In this document: positions 30,969 through 40,048 of the stretch, piece by piece | How positions within the stretch are numbered: position 1 is the stretch's first letter | Layout: each line of letters starts with the position of its first letter | DNA from: an uncultured Opitutia bacterium | GTDB lineage: Bacteria > Verrucomicrobiota > Verrucomicrobiia > Opitutales > Opitutaceae | DNA: 51,308 nucleotides | Assembly (NCBI GenBank): GCA_903896015.1 | Contig: CAITWF010000033.1 | Span: 1-51,308, forward strand | Direction: 5' to 3' | Notes under the pieces: model-generated | Databases searched by the model: none | What the model was told of the DNA's origin: nothing | What the model saw: only the letters and a program-made list of their open reading frames with translations | Translations under genes and position numbers: made by a program

Positions 30969-32185
30969 CGCGTCCCGCCGCCGTTCCCGCCGCACATCGT
31001 CTCGCGATCGTCCTCTCGCACCCCACGCAGTATTACAGCCCGTGGTTTAGCTGGCTGCGTGTGCACACGCCGCTCGTATTTCGCGTGTTTTATCTCTGGG
31101 AATTCGGCGTCACTTCCCAGCGCGATCCGCAGTTTCAAACCTCCTTCCGTTGGGACATTGATCTGCTAGCCGGTTATGATCACGAATTCGTCCCCAACCT
31201 TGCGCGCGATCCGGGCACGCATCACTTCGGCGGATTGCACAACCCCACCTTGCCCGCGCGCCTCGCCGCGTGGCGCCCGACCGCCGTCCTGTTCTTCGGC
31301 TATAACTGGTCGAGCCATGTGCGTGCGATCGTCAGTTTGCGGATGCGGGGCGTACCGCTGCTCTTTCGCGGCGATTCGCACCTGCTTGGTCGTGGCGTAC
31401 CCCGACTGGCGGCACGTGTCGCACTCCGCGCACTCTACTCCCAATTTGCCGCCGTGCTCCCCGTCGGCGCGGCTAACCGTGACTACTTTCTCTCGCTCCA
31501 CGTCCCGGAAAAGAAACTCTTTTTCACACCCCACTCCGTCAACGCCGAGCACTTCGATCCGCAACTCCCGGCGCACCGCGATGCAGCCGCCGCGCTTCGG
31601 TCGCAACTTGGCCTTGCTCCCGACACCCGCGTCGTGCTCTTCGCGGGCAAGTTCACTCCAGCAAAGCAGCCGCGCGAGCTCCTCGCCGCCTTTCTAGCGC
31701 TCAAGCCTGCCGACACCGTGTTCGTGTTTGTCGGCGACGGGCCCGAAAAGGAAGCGCTGATCACTCAGGCCGCCGGCGCCCCCGCGGGCCGCGTTCACTT
31801 CCTGCCCTTCGCCAACCAAACCGAAATGCCCGCGCGCTACCTGCTCGCCGATCTCTTCGTGCTGCCCTCGCGTGGCCACTACGAGACGTGGGGCCTGGCG
31901 GTCAATGAGGCCATGCACCTCGGCGTCCCCGCGCTCGTCAGCAATCTCGTGGGCTGCCAGCGGGACCTCGTGACCGACGGCGAAACGGGTTGGATCTTCG
32001 ACGCCAGTCAGCCTGATGCGCTCGCCGATCAACTTTCAACCGCCCTTACCACCCTCACGCATCGCCACGAACGCGAACGCATCCGCGCAAACGTTGCCGC
32101 GCGTATCGCCGGCTACACCTACGCACAGACCACGGCCGGACTGCTCGCCGCGCTAGCCTCCATCCCAGTGCGTTCGCCTTCGTGA
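30965..32185 (+). CDS. GT4-type glycosyltransferase
   Basis: A 406-residue GT-B enzyme. The N-terminal domain begins LAIVLSHPTQYYSPWFSWL and includes LLFRGDSHLL; the second domain has VVLFAGKFTPAKQPRELLAA, VFVFVGDGPEKEAL, then EX7E as ETWGLAVNEAMHLGVPALVS (about 310-329) and DGETGWIFD. The ATG overlaps the preceding stop. The opening 'SHP.QYYSPWF' is a known shape in sugar-transfer enzymes of O-antigen and EPS loci. It overlaps the next gene by GTGA. Confidence 0.93.
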   Translation: MTRPAAVPAAHRLAIVLSHPTQYYSPWFSWLRVHTPLVFRVFYLWEFGVTSQRDPQFQTSFRWDIDLLAGYDHEFVPNLARDPGTHHFGGLHNPTLPARLAAWRPTAVLFFGYNWSSHVRAIVSLRMRGVPLLFRGDSHLLGRGVPRLAARVALRALYSQFAAVLPVGAANRDYFLSLHVPEKKLFFTPHSVNAEHFDPQLPAHRDAAAALRSQLGLAPDTRVVLFAGKFTPAKQPRELLAAFLALKPADTVFVFVGDGPEKEALITQAAGAPAGRVHFLPFANQTEMPARYLLADLFVLPSRGHYETWGLAVNEAMHLGVPALVSNLVGCQRDLVTDGETGWIFDASQPDALADQLSTALTTLTHRHERERIRANVAARIAGYTYAQTTAGLLAALASIPVRSPS

Positions 32186-33324
32186 AAATTTCTATCGTCA
32201 CAGGATTTTTCCTGCCGGTCCCGCCCGTGCTCGGCGGTGCGACGGAAAAAATCTGGTTTCGGCTTTCCGCTGACTTCGCCGCGGCGGGTCACACGGTCAC
32301 CTTCGTGTCGCGCAACTGGCCCGGCTTTGCCGCGCGCGAAACCATCGCCGGTGTCACGCACCTGCGGGTGCGCGGCCACGATCACACGCTCTCACTTGCG
32401 CTGAACCTGTGGCATGATTTTTGGTGGGGCGTGCGAGTCAGTCGCGCGCTGCCCACCGCCGACGTCACGATCTGCAACAGCCCGACGCTGCCAGCGTGGC
32501 TTGGACGCTTCTGTCCGCGCGCCGGAAAAGTGGTTGCGGTCGTTGCGCGCATGCCCAAGGGCCAGGGCCGCGCATACCGCCGCGTTGATCTTATCCTGGC
32601 GCTGAGTGAAGCCGTGGCCGCGCGGCTCCGCGCCGAGAATCCCGCGCTCGCCGCGCGGATTGCGATGTTTCCCTTTCCGATCGATTGGGCGCAGCACGTG
32701 CGCTACGCGCAAAAAAATCCTCCGCCCGTGCCCGTCACGATCGGCTATATCGGCCGGCTACATCCGGAAAAAGGCCTGCGACTTCTGCTTGCTGCCGCCG
32801 CCCAACTCGCCACGCGAGCCGATCTGCCGCCGTGGCGGATCGAACTCACCGGTCCGATCAGTGTAACGGCGGGCGGTGGCGGCGAGGCGTTTCGCGAAGC
32901 GCTTCTGGCCGAGTTTGGCGGTGCGCTCGGCGATCGGCTCGCGTTTCTCCCGCCCGAATTTGATCCGGAAAAACTGGCCCGCCGCTACGGCCTGCTCGAC
33001 GTTTTCTGCTACCCAAGCCTCGCCGAGCAGGGCGAAACGTTTGGCGTGGCGGTCGCCGAAGGGATGGCAGCCGGATGCGCGCCGGTTGTGTCCGGACTTG
33101 CGTGTTTTCAGGAACTCGTGCGCGACGGCGAGACGGGCCTCGTCTTCGACCACACCGCACCCGATGCCGCTGCGCGGCTCGCCGCGACTCTCGCGCAGCT
33201 CATCGCAGACCCGAAGTTGCGCGGCGAGATCGCGGCGCGCGCGCAATCTCACGCTCGTCATTTCGATTTCGCTGAGTGCGCCCAAACGGTGCTCGCCGAT
33301 CTCGATCGAGCGATCGTTAAGTAG
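32182..33324 (+). CDS. GT4-type glycosyltransferase
   Basis: A 380-residue GT-B enzyme. GTG 32182 starts the sequence MKISIVTGFFLPVPPVLGGA, with the GGAxxKxW loop of the acceptor domain. The second domain begins TIGYIGRLHPEKGLRLLLAA (about 178-197) and carries EX7E as GETFGVAVAEGMAAGCAPVVS (about 282 onward), then DGETGLVFD. Length is usual. The next gene follows after 63 bp that are A+T-rich (33342-33387) and may contain an internal promoter, though no consensus pair stands out. Confidence 0.93.
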   Translation: MKISIVTGFFLPVPPVLGGATEKIWFRLSADFAAAGHTVTFVSRNWPGFAARETIAGVTHLRVRGHDHTLSLALNLWHDFWWGVRVSRALPTADVTICNSPTLPAWLGRFCPRAGKVVAVVARMPKGQGRAYRRVDLILALSEAVAARLRAENPALAARIAMFPFPIDWAQHVRYAQKNPPPVPVTIGYIGRLHPEKGLRLLLAAAAQLATRADLPPWRIELTGPISVTAGGGGEAFREALLAEFGGALGDRLAFLPPEFDPEKLARRYGLLDVFCYPSLAEQGETFGVAVAEGMAAGCAPVVSGLACFQELVRDGETGLVFDHTAPDAAARLAATLAQLIADPKLRGEIAARAQSHARHFDFAECAQTVLADLDRAIVK

Positions 33325-33387
33325 ACACCGCGGCGCCGCACGTGATATTTAACTTTGAAACGCGCACGAATTCCCAATTTTTTTAGC

Positions 33388-33957
33388 ATGACTGACGAGA
33401 CCCCGTTCCTGGGCCAGCACTGCGTGACGCCCTATCCGCGTCGCGAGGTGCTGCTGCGTTGGATGTGGGAATTCGTGCAGGCGACATTGTTTCGCTGGAG
33501 CCCGCGGCCGTGGCACGGATTTCGCGCGCGGTTGCTGCGCGCGTTTGGCGCCGAGATATCCGAGGTGTCGCAAGTTGTCGTCTTTCCCACCGCCCGGATC
33601 ACGTTTCCGTGGCAACTCACGCTGGCGCCCCGCGCGATGATCGGTCCGGAGGTCGTGATCTACAATCTCGCGCGCGTGACGCTCGCCCGCGGCGCCAACC
33701 TCAGCCAGCGCTCGCACCTTTGTGCCGGCACGCACGACTTCCTGCGGTGGAGCATGCCGCTCGTCACTGCGCCGATCGTCGTCGGCGAAAATGCCTGGAT
33801 TGCGGCGGACGTTTTCGTCGGCCCCGGCGTAACGATCGGCGAGTTGTGCGTCGTGGGCGCACGCTCCGTCGTCGTCCGCGACTTACCCGCCCGAAAAGTC
33901 TGCGTCGGTAATCCCTGCCGTCCCATCAAGGATCGGCCAGAGCCGAGCACCGCATGA
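33388..33957 (+). CDS. WcaF-like O-acetyltransferase (hexapeptide repeat)
   Basis: A 189-residue acetyltransferase of the WcaF/LbH class, which moves acetyl from acetyl-CoA to sugar hydroxyls in the cytosol. The N-terminal part RWMWEFVQATLFRWSPRP is the usual entry of the 'colanic acid acetyltransferase' group. The left-handed beta helix follows with VSQVVVFPTARIT, MIGPEVVIYNLARVTLARGA, HLCAGTHDF (catalytic His region), PIVVGENAWIAADVFVGPGVTIGE and the closing GNPCRPIK. ATG 33388 is chosen; an in-frame TTG lies 33 bp upstream. It overlaps the next GT gene by ATGA. Confidence 0.92.
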   Translation: MTDETPFLGQHCVTPYPRREVLLRWMWEFVQATLFRWSPRPWHGFRARLLRAFGAEISEVSQVVVFPTARITFPWQLTLAPRAMIGPEVVIYNLARVTLARGANLSQRSHLCAGTHDFLRWSMPLVTAPIVVGENAWIAADVFVGPGVTIGELCVVGARSVVVRDLPARKVCVGNPCRPIKDRPEPSTA

Positions 33958-35075
33958 AGCTCTGCGAAATGGTGCCGAGTCTTGAGGAGCGGCACGGCGG
34001 TCCTAGTAAATCCATCTACGCGCTGAGCGCAGCATTGGCGCGGAATGGGCACGCCGTCGAGCTGCTCGCAACCGAACCCGGGCGCACCTACGAGAATGTC
34101 GATGGCGGCCTACATGTCCGTATCTTCCCGCGTGACTGGCCGCAGCGGCTTTGTCCTTCCGCGGGGCTGCGCGTGGCGCTCGCAGGCGAGGCCCCGGATA
34201 TCATCCACCATCACTCCCTGTGGCTGCGCACGTTGCACTACGCGCACCAGCGCGCGCAGCAGCTCGACAAGCCGCTCGTTGTTTCACCGCGCGGGATGAT
34301 GAGCCGTTGGGCGATGCGGCATCACGCGTTGCGGAAGAAATTCGCCCGCGCCTTCGTGCATCCGGGTGCGCTCGAAGCGGTCGCCGGCTGGCACGCGACG
34401 AGCACGGAGGAGGCAGCGGAAATCCAAGCGCTTGGTTTTACCCAACCGGTGTGTGTCGCGCCCAATGCCGTCAGCGTCCCGGTGGATGCGGACGCGGTGG
34501 CCGCAGCTGGCTATTGGCAAACCGCCTGCCCCGACGTTGGCCAGCGCCCTGTCGCGCTCTTCTATTCGCGCTTTCACCAGAAAAAACGCATCATCGAGCT
34601 CATCGATCTGTGGCTCGAGCGCGGGCCACGCGACTGGTTGCTACTGCTCGTCGGCATCCCGCAGGACTATTCGCCGGTAGACTTGGAAGACTACATCCTG
34701 CGCAACTCGGGCGTCGGGCGCATCCGCGCCTTCAGTGGTATCGGACGGCCGCCGCCCTATGCCGTGGCGTCGCTCTTCCTGTTGCCCTCGCATAACGAAA
34801 ATTTCGGTCTCGTGATCGCCGAGTCGATGGCCCACGGCGTACCCGCGATCGTCACCGACACGACGCCGTGGACCGCCCTTAACACTGCCGATCGCGGCTG
34901 GTGCGTGCCATGGCGCAGCTTCGGCGACGCATTGGTGGCCGCGGCGGCGGAGGGACCGAGTGCTCTGCGCACCCGCGGTCGGATCGCGCGCGAGTGGGTC
35001 TTGCGGGAATTTTCATGGGAAAAATCCGCCCGCGAACTCGCCGCGTTTTACCAGCAACTGCCGTCCACCGCATGA
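33954..35075 (+). CDS. GT4-type glycosyltransferase
   Basis: A 373-residue GT-B enzyme. Domain 1 starts MKLCEMVPSLEERHGGPSK with the GGP loop and has PDIIHHHSLWLRTLHYA and PLVVSPRGMMSRWA (about 103-116), typical of GT4 members that use this SPRGMM phrase. Domain 2 has ALFYSRFHQKKRIIELID and EX7E as ENFGLVIAESMAHGVPAIVTD (about 282-302). ATG overlaps the WcaF stop; its end overlaps the next gene. It is of normal length and intact. Confidence 0.93.
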   Translation: MKLCEMVPSLEERHGGPSKSIYALSAALARNGHAVELLATEPGRTYENVDGGLHVRIFPRDWPQRLCPSAGLRVALAGEAPDIIHHHSLWLRTLHYAHQRAQQLDKPLVVSPRGMMSRWAMRHHALRKKFARAFVHPGALEAVAGWHATSTEEAAEIQALGFTQPVCVAPNAVSVPVDADAVAAAGYWQTACPDVGQRPVALFYSRFHQKKRIIELIDLWLERGPRDWLLLLVGIPQDYSPVDLEDYILRNSGVGRIRAFSGIGRPPPYAVASLFLLPSHNENFGLVIAESMAHGVPAIVTDTTPWTALNTADRGWCVPWRSFGDALVAAAAEGPSALRTRGRIAREWVLREFSWEKSARELAAFYQQLPSTA

Positions 35076-36604
35076 GTTCATCGCGCCACACCAGCTCCCG
35101 TCCGCCGCATGATCTGAAATACGCTCCTGGGGTCGCCGCGCGCGTGCCATCCAGCCAACGTCCCCTGCGACCCCTCGAGTGGGCCGTGCTAATCCACGTC
35201 GGGATTTTTTTCGTTGCGATCACCTGGGCGTTCGGCGGTGCGGCCGACTGGCTGCGCATCTATTTCGGCTGGTGGGGTGCGCTGGGTGCGTTGCTGACAC
35301 TCACCGCGATCCAGGATCGCGAGGCCCGCGACAACGGATGGCTGCGACCTCTTGCCTGGCTGTGGCCGCTCGCGGTATTTAACGCCTTCGTCCTCGTCGG
35401 CTGCCTCAACCCGAGCTTCAAAGCCGTAAAGTTTGGCATCGAGACGATGTTGGTGAATTCCGGCGGGCACCCGTGGTGGCCCACTTCCGCCCAACCCGGC
35501 GATGCCCTCGGCGCGCTCGCGCTGTTCGACGGGATTTGGATTTCGTGCTTCAACCTCGCGCTCGTCGTGCGGCAGCGTCGCGCTCTGCGCGGCCTTCTGC
35601 TGCTTGCGGCAATCAACGCCGTTGCACTCGCGGTGTTTGGCACAGCGCAAAAGCTCCTGCACGCGACGGGCCTTTTTTTTGATACGGTGGCTTCGCCGCA
35701 GAAATCTTTTTTTGCTTCCTTCGTTTATCACAACCACTGGGGGGCGTTTGTCGTGCTCATGCTCGCCGCGTGCCTCGGGCTCGCGTGGCACTATGGACGG
35801 CGCACCGATGCGCGCGGCTTTTTCCACTCACCGGTATTCACCGGCGCGGTGGCGGTCTTCCTGCTGGCCGTGTCCGTGCCTCTCAGCACTTCGCGCTCCT
35901 GCACGCTGCTTGCAGGCATGCTGCTGGGCACCGCGTTTCTTCACTTGATCGCCACGCTGCTAAAGAAACGCCGCCGGTTCCGCGAATCGATCGCGCTGCC
36001 TGTCGCCGGCGCACTGGTCGCGCTCACACTCGCGCTCGCTGGGGTGTGGCAGTTCGCCCGCGAGAGCTTTCTTCCCCGCATCGATCAGACGCGCGCCCAA
36101 CTCGTCGATATGCGAGAGCGCGGCGGCATCGGGTCACGCTGGATTCTCTATAGTGACACCTGCCGGATGGCGCGAGACAAACTCGCGTTCGGCTGGGGCA
36201 TGGGCTCTTACCCGCACGTCTTCACGCTCTACAATACCCAAAAATCCGTCGATAAACTCCCGGTTTTTTACCGCGACGCGCACAGCGACTGGCTTCAGTC
36301 GTTCGCGGAAAACGGCCTTGTCGGCAGCGCGTTGCTTGCGCTCTGCGCCCTCGTGCCGCTGTGGCGATTGCGCGCCCGGCATCTCGCGAGCGCGCTACCG
36401 AGTTATCTGCTCGGCGGCTGCGCCCTCCTCCTGCTCTACTCCTGGGTCGAGTTTCCCTTTGGCAACCTCGCCGTCACTCTGACGTGGTGGCTCTGTTTCT
36501 TCTGCGCGATTCAATACGCCCGACTCCTTGATCGCGAATCGTACTCGCCGGTCAGGCCTGCCGGCTCCACGCCGCCTGTCGCGCCGAGCACCGCGAGCGC
36601 GTGA
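35072..36604 (+). CDS. O-antigen ligase/polymerase family membrane protein (Wzy_C type)
   Basis: A 510-residue multi-pass membrane protein, from ATG 35072 (ATGA overlap). After a hydrophilic 30-residue start come about eleven hydrophobic segments. The Wzy_C-type segment is seen: ASFVYHNHWGAFVVLMLAAC (family N-H region), STSRSCTLLAGMLLG, and the large outer loop with GWGMGSYPHVF and RDAHSDWLQSFAENGLVG (about 402-419), the conserved 'H.D.L....E.G..G' motif of ligases and polymerases. WaaL, Wzy and PglL enzymes share this, so the exact role (joining to lipid A, chain growth or protein glycosylation) is open. Confidence 0.85.
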   Translation: MSSSRHTSSRPPHDLKYAPGVAARVPSSQRPLRPLEWAVLIHVGIFFVAITWAFGGAADWLRIYFGWWGALGALLTLTAIQDREARDNGWLRPLAWLWPLAVFNAFVLVGCLNPSFKAVKFGIETMLVNSGGHPWWPTSAQPGDALGALALFDGIWISCFNLALVVRQRRALRGLLLLAAINAVALAVFGTAQKLLHATGLFFDTVASPQKSFFASFVYHNHWGAFVVLMLAACLGLAWHYGRRTDARGFFHSPVFTGAVAVFLLAVSVPLSTSRSCTLLAGMLLGTAFLHLIATLLKKRRRFRESIALPVAGALVALTLALAGVWQFARESFLPRIDQTRAQLVDMRERGGIGSRWILYSDTCRMARDKLAFGWGMGSYPHVFTLYNTQKSVDKLPVFYRDAHSDWLQSFAENGLVGSALLALCALVPLWRLRARHLASALPSYLLGGCALLLLYSWVEFPFGNLAVTLTWWLCFFCAIQYARLLDRESYSPVRPAGSTPPVAPSTASA

Positions 36605-37431
36605 CGCCGCCGGTGCACCGCATGTATTCCGTCCTCATCCTGACACTGAACGAAGAGCGCGATCTCCCTCGCTGCCTTGCCTCGATCGCTGGCTGCGACG
36701 ATATCGTCGTTCTCGACTCCGGTTCAACCGATCGCACCGTCGATATCGCGCGCGAGGCGGGCGCACGCGTCTTCACTCGCGGCTTCGATGATTTCGCCGG
36801 CCAGCGTAATTTCGCCCAGCGCGAAATTTCGTTTCGTCATCCTTGGGTTTTTCACCTCGATGCCGATGAACAGTTCACACCCGCGCTCGACACTGAATGT
36901 CGCGCCACCGCCACGCGCACCGATCTCGACGGTTTTCTCGTCGCTCCGCGCATGATGTGGGAAGACCGGTGGATTCCGCACTGCACCGACTTTCCCGCTT
37001 ATCAGGCGAGATTCGTGCGCGCGCCGCAGTTCAGCTTCATCCAAGTCGGCCACGGTCAGCGCGAGGCGCCGACGATGCGCGTGGAGCGGCTCACCGCCAA
37101 CTATCTCCATGATTTGTCGAGCGACGGCGAATCCGGCTGGCTCGAAAAACACCACCGCTACGCCCGCGCCGAAGCTCAGGCGCACCTCGCGAGCGGTTCC
37201 GAAGCCAAACTCGCTGACCTGTTTTCGGGAAAACGTCTCGTCCGGCGCCGCGCGTTGAAACGCCTGAGCTACTCCCTGCCCGGCCGCGGGGCCCTACGAT
37301 TCGCCTATCAATACTTCCTCCGCCGCGGCTTCCTCGACGGCACGGCAGGGCTTCGCTATTGCTGCCTGCTCGCGCGCTACGAGCGGTTCACGAGCGAAGA
37401 ATTGCGACGCCTTAGGGCTGACGCGGCCTAA
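36601..37431 (+). CDS. GT2-type glycosyltransferase (WaaE/KdtX-like)
   Basis: A 276-residue GT-A enzyme of the short WaaE-type. GTG 36601 is in GTGA overlap; ATG 36622 is an alternative start (MYSVLILTLNEERDL). Motifs: ILTLNEERDLPRCL, DDIVVLDSGSTDRTVDIA, DFAGQRNFA, FHLDADEQFTPAL (about 82-94, with the metal-binding DAD), MWEDRWIPHC, then a 'LSSDGESGWLEKHHRYARAEA' stretch typical of this group. The tail is rich in Arg. It adds a single residue to the core or repeat unit; the donor is not readable. Confidence 0.92.
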   Translation: MTPPVHRMYSVLILTLNEERDLPRCLASIAGCDDIVVLDSGSTDRTVDIAREAGARVFTRGFDDFAGQRNFAQREISFRHPWVFHLDADEQFTPALDTECRATATRTDLDGFLVAPRMMWEDRWIPHCTDFPAYQARFVRAPQFSFIQVGHGQREAPTMRVERLTANYLHDLSSDGESGWLEKHHRYARAEAQAHLASGSEAKLADLFSGKRLVRRRALKRLSYSLPGRGALRFAYQYFLRRGFLDGTAGLRYCCLLARYERFTSEELRRLRADAA

Positions 37432-37436
37432 ATCCC

Positions 37437-38630
37437 GTGCGAGTTATTTTTGTCAACCGCTTCTACTGGCCCGACGAACCGGCTACCGCGCAACTCCTCA
37501 CCGATTTCGCGGAGGCCTGCGTCGTCGCCGGACACGACGTCACGGTGGTCACAAGCCACGCCCGCCACGCGAGCGTCTCAACGCGCGAAACACACCGTGG
37601 CGTCCACATCGAGCGGGTCCGCAGCGCGCGCGCCGATCGTCCCGGTGTGATCCACAAGACGATCGACTTTGCGACCTTTCACTTCGCTGCGTTTGTGCGG
37701 TTGCTCATGCTTTCCCGTAGTGGCGACGCGATCGTTGCACTCACCGATCCACCACTCATCGGAGTGACTGCCGCCCTCGTTGCTGCGCTGCGCGGCGCGC
37801 GGCTGTTTCATTGGGTGCAGGACATCTATCCGGAAATCGCGATCGCCCTCACGGGGCGGCGTGCACTCTGTGTCTTCATGCCGGTGCGCAACCGCGCGTG
37901 GCGCCGCGCCGACGCTTGCATCACGCTTGGCACCGACATGGCCAGCGCCGTTGCGGCCGCGAACGTCTCCCCGAAAAGAATCCACATCGTGTCTAACTGG
38001 CCGCCGGCGGGACTCGCACCGCAGCCCGCTGCCGCAGCCGCCGTTCTCCGCTCCGAATGGCACCTCGAAAAAAAATTTGTCGTCGTCTACTCCGGCAATC
38101 TCGGCCGCGTCCACGATCTCGGCCCCGTGCTCGAACTCGCCGCCGCGCTCCGCGACGACCCGCGCATAGCCTTCGTTTTTATCGGTGGTGGAGCGCAGCG
38201 CGCCGCTCTCGAGGCCGAGGCGAGCCGGCACCAACTCAACAACGTTCAGTTCCGCCCGCCGCAACCGCGCGCCCACCTCGCCCGCTCGCTCGCGCTCGGC
38301 GACGTGCATCTCGTCACGTTACGCCCTGGATGCGAACACTCCGTCTTCCCCAGCAAACTCTACGGCATTGCCGCCGTGGGCCGCCCCGCAATCGTGATCG
38401 CACCGCTCGCGTGCGAACTCTCCCGGATCGTCGTGCAGCACCGGTTTGGCCGTGCCTTCGACCGCACCGCCATCCCCGCGCTCGCCGCGGAACTCCGCAC
38501 GCTCGCCGGTGATCCTGCGGAATGCGCCCGGCTGGGCGCAGCGGCGGCGGAGTTCGCCCGCTCCGTCGGTGACGCCGCTTCCGCTCTTGCGCGCTGGCCG
38601 ACACCACTCGGCCGCGCACAGGCTTGCTGA
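37437..38630 (+). CDS. GT4-type glycosyltransferase (WbuB-like)
   Basis: A 397-residue GT-B enzyme from GTG 37437, 5 bp after the previous stop. It begins VRVIFVNRFYWPDEPATAQLL, the opening loop of WbuB/WcaI-type GTs, and continues HWVQDIYPEIAIAL (about 123-136), a strong hallmark of this subgroup, then FVVVYSGNLGRVHDLGPVLE and FPSKLYGIAAVGRPAIV in the place of EX7E. The group includes N-acetylfucosaminyltransferases acting just after chain initiation; its place immediately before the phosphotransferase gene agrees. The identity of the sugar is inferred only. Confidence 0.9.
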   Translation: MRVIFVNRFYWPDEPATAQLLTDFAEACVVAGHDVTVVTSHARHASVSTRETHRGVHIERVRSARADRPGVIHKTIDFATFHFAAFVRLLMLSRSGDAIVALTDPPLIGVTAALVAALRGARLFHWVQDIYPEIAIALTGRRALCVFMPVRNRAWRRADACITLGTDMASAVAAANVSPKRIHIVSNWPPAGLAPQPAAAAAVLRSEWHLEKKFVVVYSGNLGRVHDLGPVLELAAALRDDPRIAFVFIGGGAQRAALEAEASRHQLNNVQFRPPQPRAHLARSLALGDVHLVTLRPGCEHSVFPSKLYGIAAVGRPAIVIAPLACELSRIVVQHRFGRAFDRTAIPALAAELRTLAGDPAECARLGAAAAEFARSVGDAASALARWPTPLGRAQAC

Positions 38631-38664
38631 ACGCCTGCGCCCAATCTTTGCTCACGCTGCCGAA

Positions 38665-40041
38665 ATGAAAACTCCCCGCGCCGTCGCCCTCCTCTTGCTG
38701 GCGCTCGACGTGTTTGCGACCGTCGTCGTCTTCAACGCCATCGGTCACTTCCGCGGCGTCGGCTTCGCGGACCACTTCAACGTTGATGTCCTGCGGTGGC
38801 CGCTCGCGCTGATCGTCTTTTCGATCTATCTCATCGACGGCTACAAGCTGCGCACCGACATGCTAAGTGTCGATTACACGAGCCAGCACACCATCGCGCT
38901 GCTCGGTGCGCTCACGGCCACGTTGCTCTTCACCTTCGCGTTCAACCCCGCCGGCTACGAACTCCAAGCCAGCCGCGTGGTGATTGCGCTTAGTTTTCTC
39001 GCCCTCATTCCACTTACGCTCGGCTACCGCCGGCTTGTCTACCCGCTCATGCTCGGCGCCCGACGCGAGCGCGCCCTGGTTTTTCTTGGTGATCGGGCGA
39101 GCTGCCTCGCCTTTCGCGACGAATGTCGGAAGATGCAGCTAACCCAACCTGTCGTATTCACCGTCGTCACGGAAAGCTCCGCGACGCCGTTCTCCGGCGA
39201 CGACCCTCTGATACTCCGTCCGTTCCCCGCGGTGCTCGCGGAAATCCAATCGGGCGCCCTCGCCGTCGAGGCGATCATTCTCCGCGAATCCGCCCGTGAA
39301 CTCAGCTCAGATATCTCGGGCCAGCTCGTCCAACTCTACTTTGGCGGCGTGCCGACCTACACGCTTGAGCTCTTCCACCAAGTTTACTGGCAAAAAATTC
39401 CCCTCTACCGGCTCAATCAAACTTGGCTTTTTCAGGAAGGCTTTCAGATAGCCCGCGAGCCTGTCTTCGAGCGCCTTAAACGCGCCAGCGACATCGGCCT
39501 CGCGACGATCGGTCTGCTGCTCGCCTCGCCGCTGATTCTTGCCGGTGCGCTCGCGGTGTGGCTCGACGACCGTGGCCCAGTTTTTTTCTTTCAAAAGCGG
39601 ATTGGTAAAAACCACCGGCCGTTCTGGCTCGTGAAATTGCGCACCATGCGCGTCGACCCGGCTGACGGCGATCTCTACACGCAGCCCGGCGATCCGCGCA
39701 TCACGCGCGTGGGAAAATTTCTCCGCACCAGTCGCCTCGACGAACTCCCGCAACTCTGGAACGTTCTCCGCGGCGACATGAGCCTGATCGGCCCGCGCGC
39801 CGAATGGGACCGACTCGTCGAAAACTATGAGCGCGAGATCCATTGCTACCACTTCCGCCACCTCGTCAAACCGGGCATCACCGGCTGGGCGCAGGTCAAC
39901 TACCCCTACGGCGCCAGCATGGAAGACACCCTCCGCAAACTCGAATACGACCTCTACTACATCCGTCATTTCTCCTTCATGCTCGACGCCTCTATCGTCC
40001 TGAAAACGATCCATATCATGCTGTTTGGCAAGGGCCGCTGA
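38665..40041 (+). CDS. Polyprenyl glycosylphosphotransferase (initiating sugar transferase)
   Basis: The enzyme that puts the first sugar-1-phosphate on undecaprenyl phosphate. At 458 residues it has a four-segment N-terminal membrane part, a CoA-binding-like middle domain ([14 protein letters not shown] near 133) and the C-terminal bac_transf domain: a reentrant membrane helix ([15 protein letters not shown]), [39 protein letters not shown] (D359-E360 catalytic pair) and [15 protein letters not shown]. The ending [15 protein letters not shown] is like that of the family found with PEP-CTERM/exosortase systems (TIGR03013 style). The start at 38665 is preferred, since the frame upstream is a shadow. 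It is the last but one gene of the island. Confidence 0.93.
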   Translation: MKTPRAVALLLLALDVFATVVVFNAIGHFRGVGFADHFNVDVLRWPLALIVFSIYLIDGYKLRTDMLSVDYTSQHTIALLGALTATLLFTFAFNPAGYELQASRVVIALSFLALIPLTLGYRRLVYPLMLGARRERALVFLGDRASCLAFRDECRKMQLTQPVVFTVVTESSATPFSGDDPLILRPFPAVLAEIQSGALAVEAIILRESARELSSDISGQLVQLYFGGVPTYTLELFHQVYWQKIPLYRLNQTWLFQEGFQIAREPVFERLKRASDIGLATIGLLLASPLILAGALAVWLDDRGPVFFFQKRIGKNHRPFWLVKLRTMRVDPADGDLYTQPGDPRITRVGKFLRTSRLDELPQLWNVLRGDMSLIGPRAEWDRLVENYEREIHCYHFRHLVKPGITGWAQVNYPYGASMEDTLRKLEYDLYYIRHFSFMLDASIVLKTIHIMLFGKGR

Positions 40042-40048
40042 ACGCGCA

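Noticed and set aside
34901-35071. Upstream extension of the Wzy_C-type membrane protein
   Set aside because: It overlaps the end of the GT4 gene; the sequence is Arg-rich and hydrophilic with no homology to the family. ATG 35072 is supported by the ATGA overlap.
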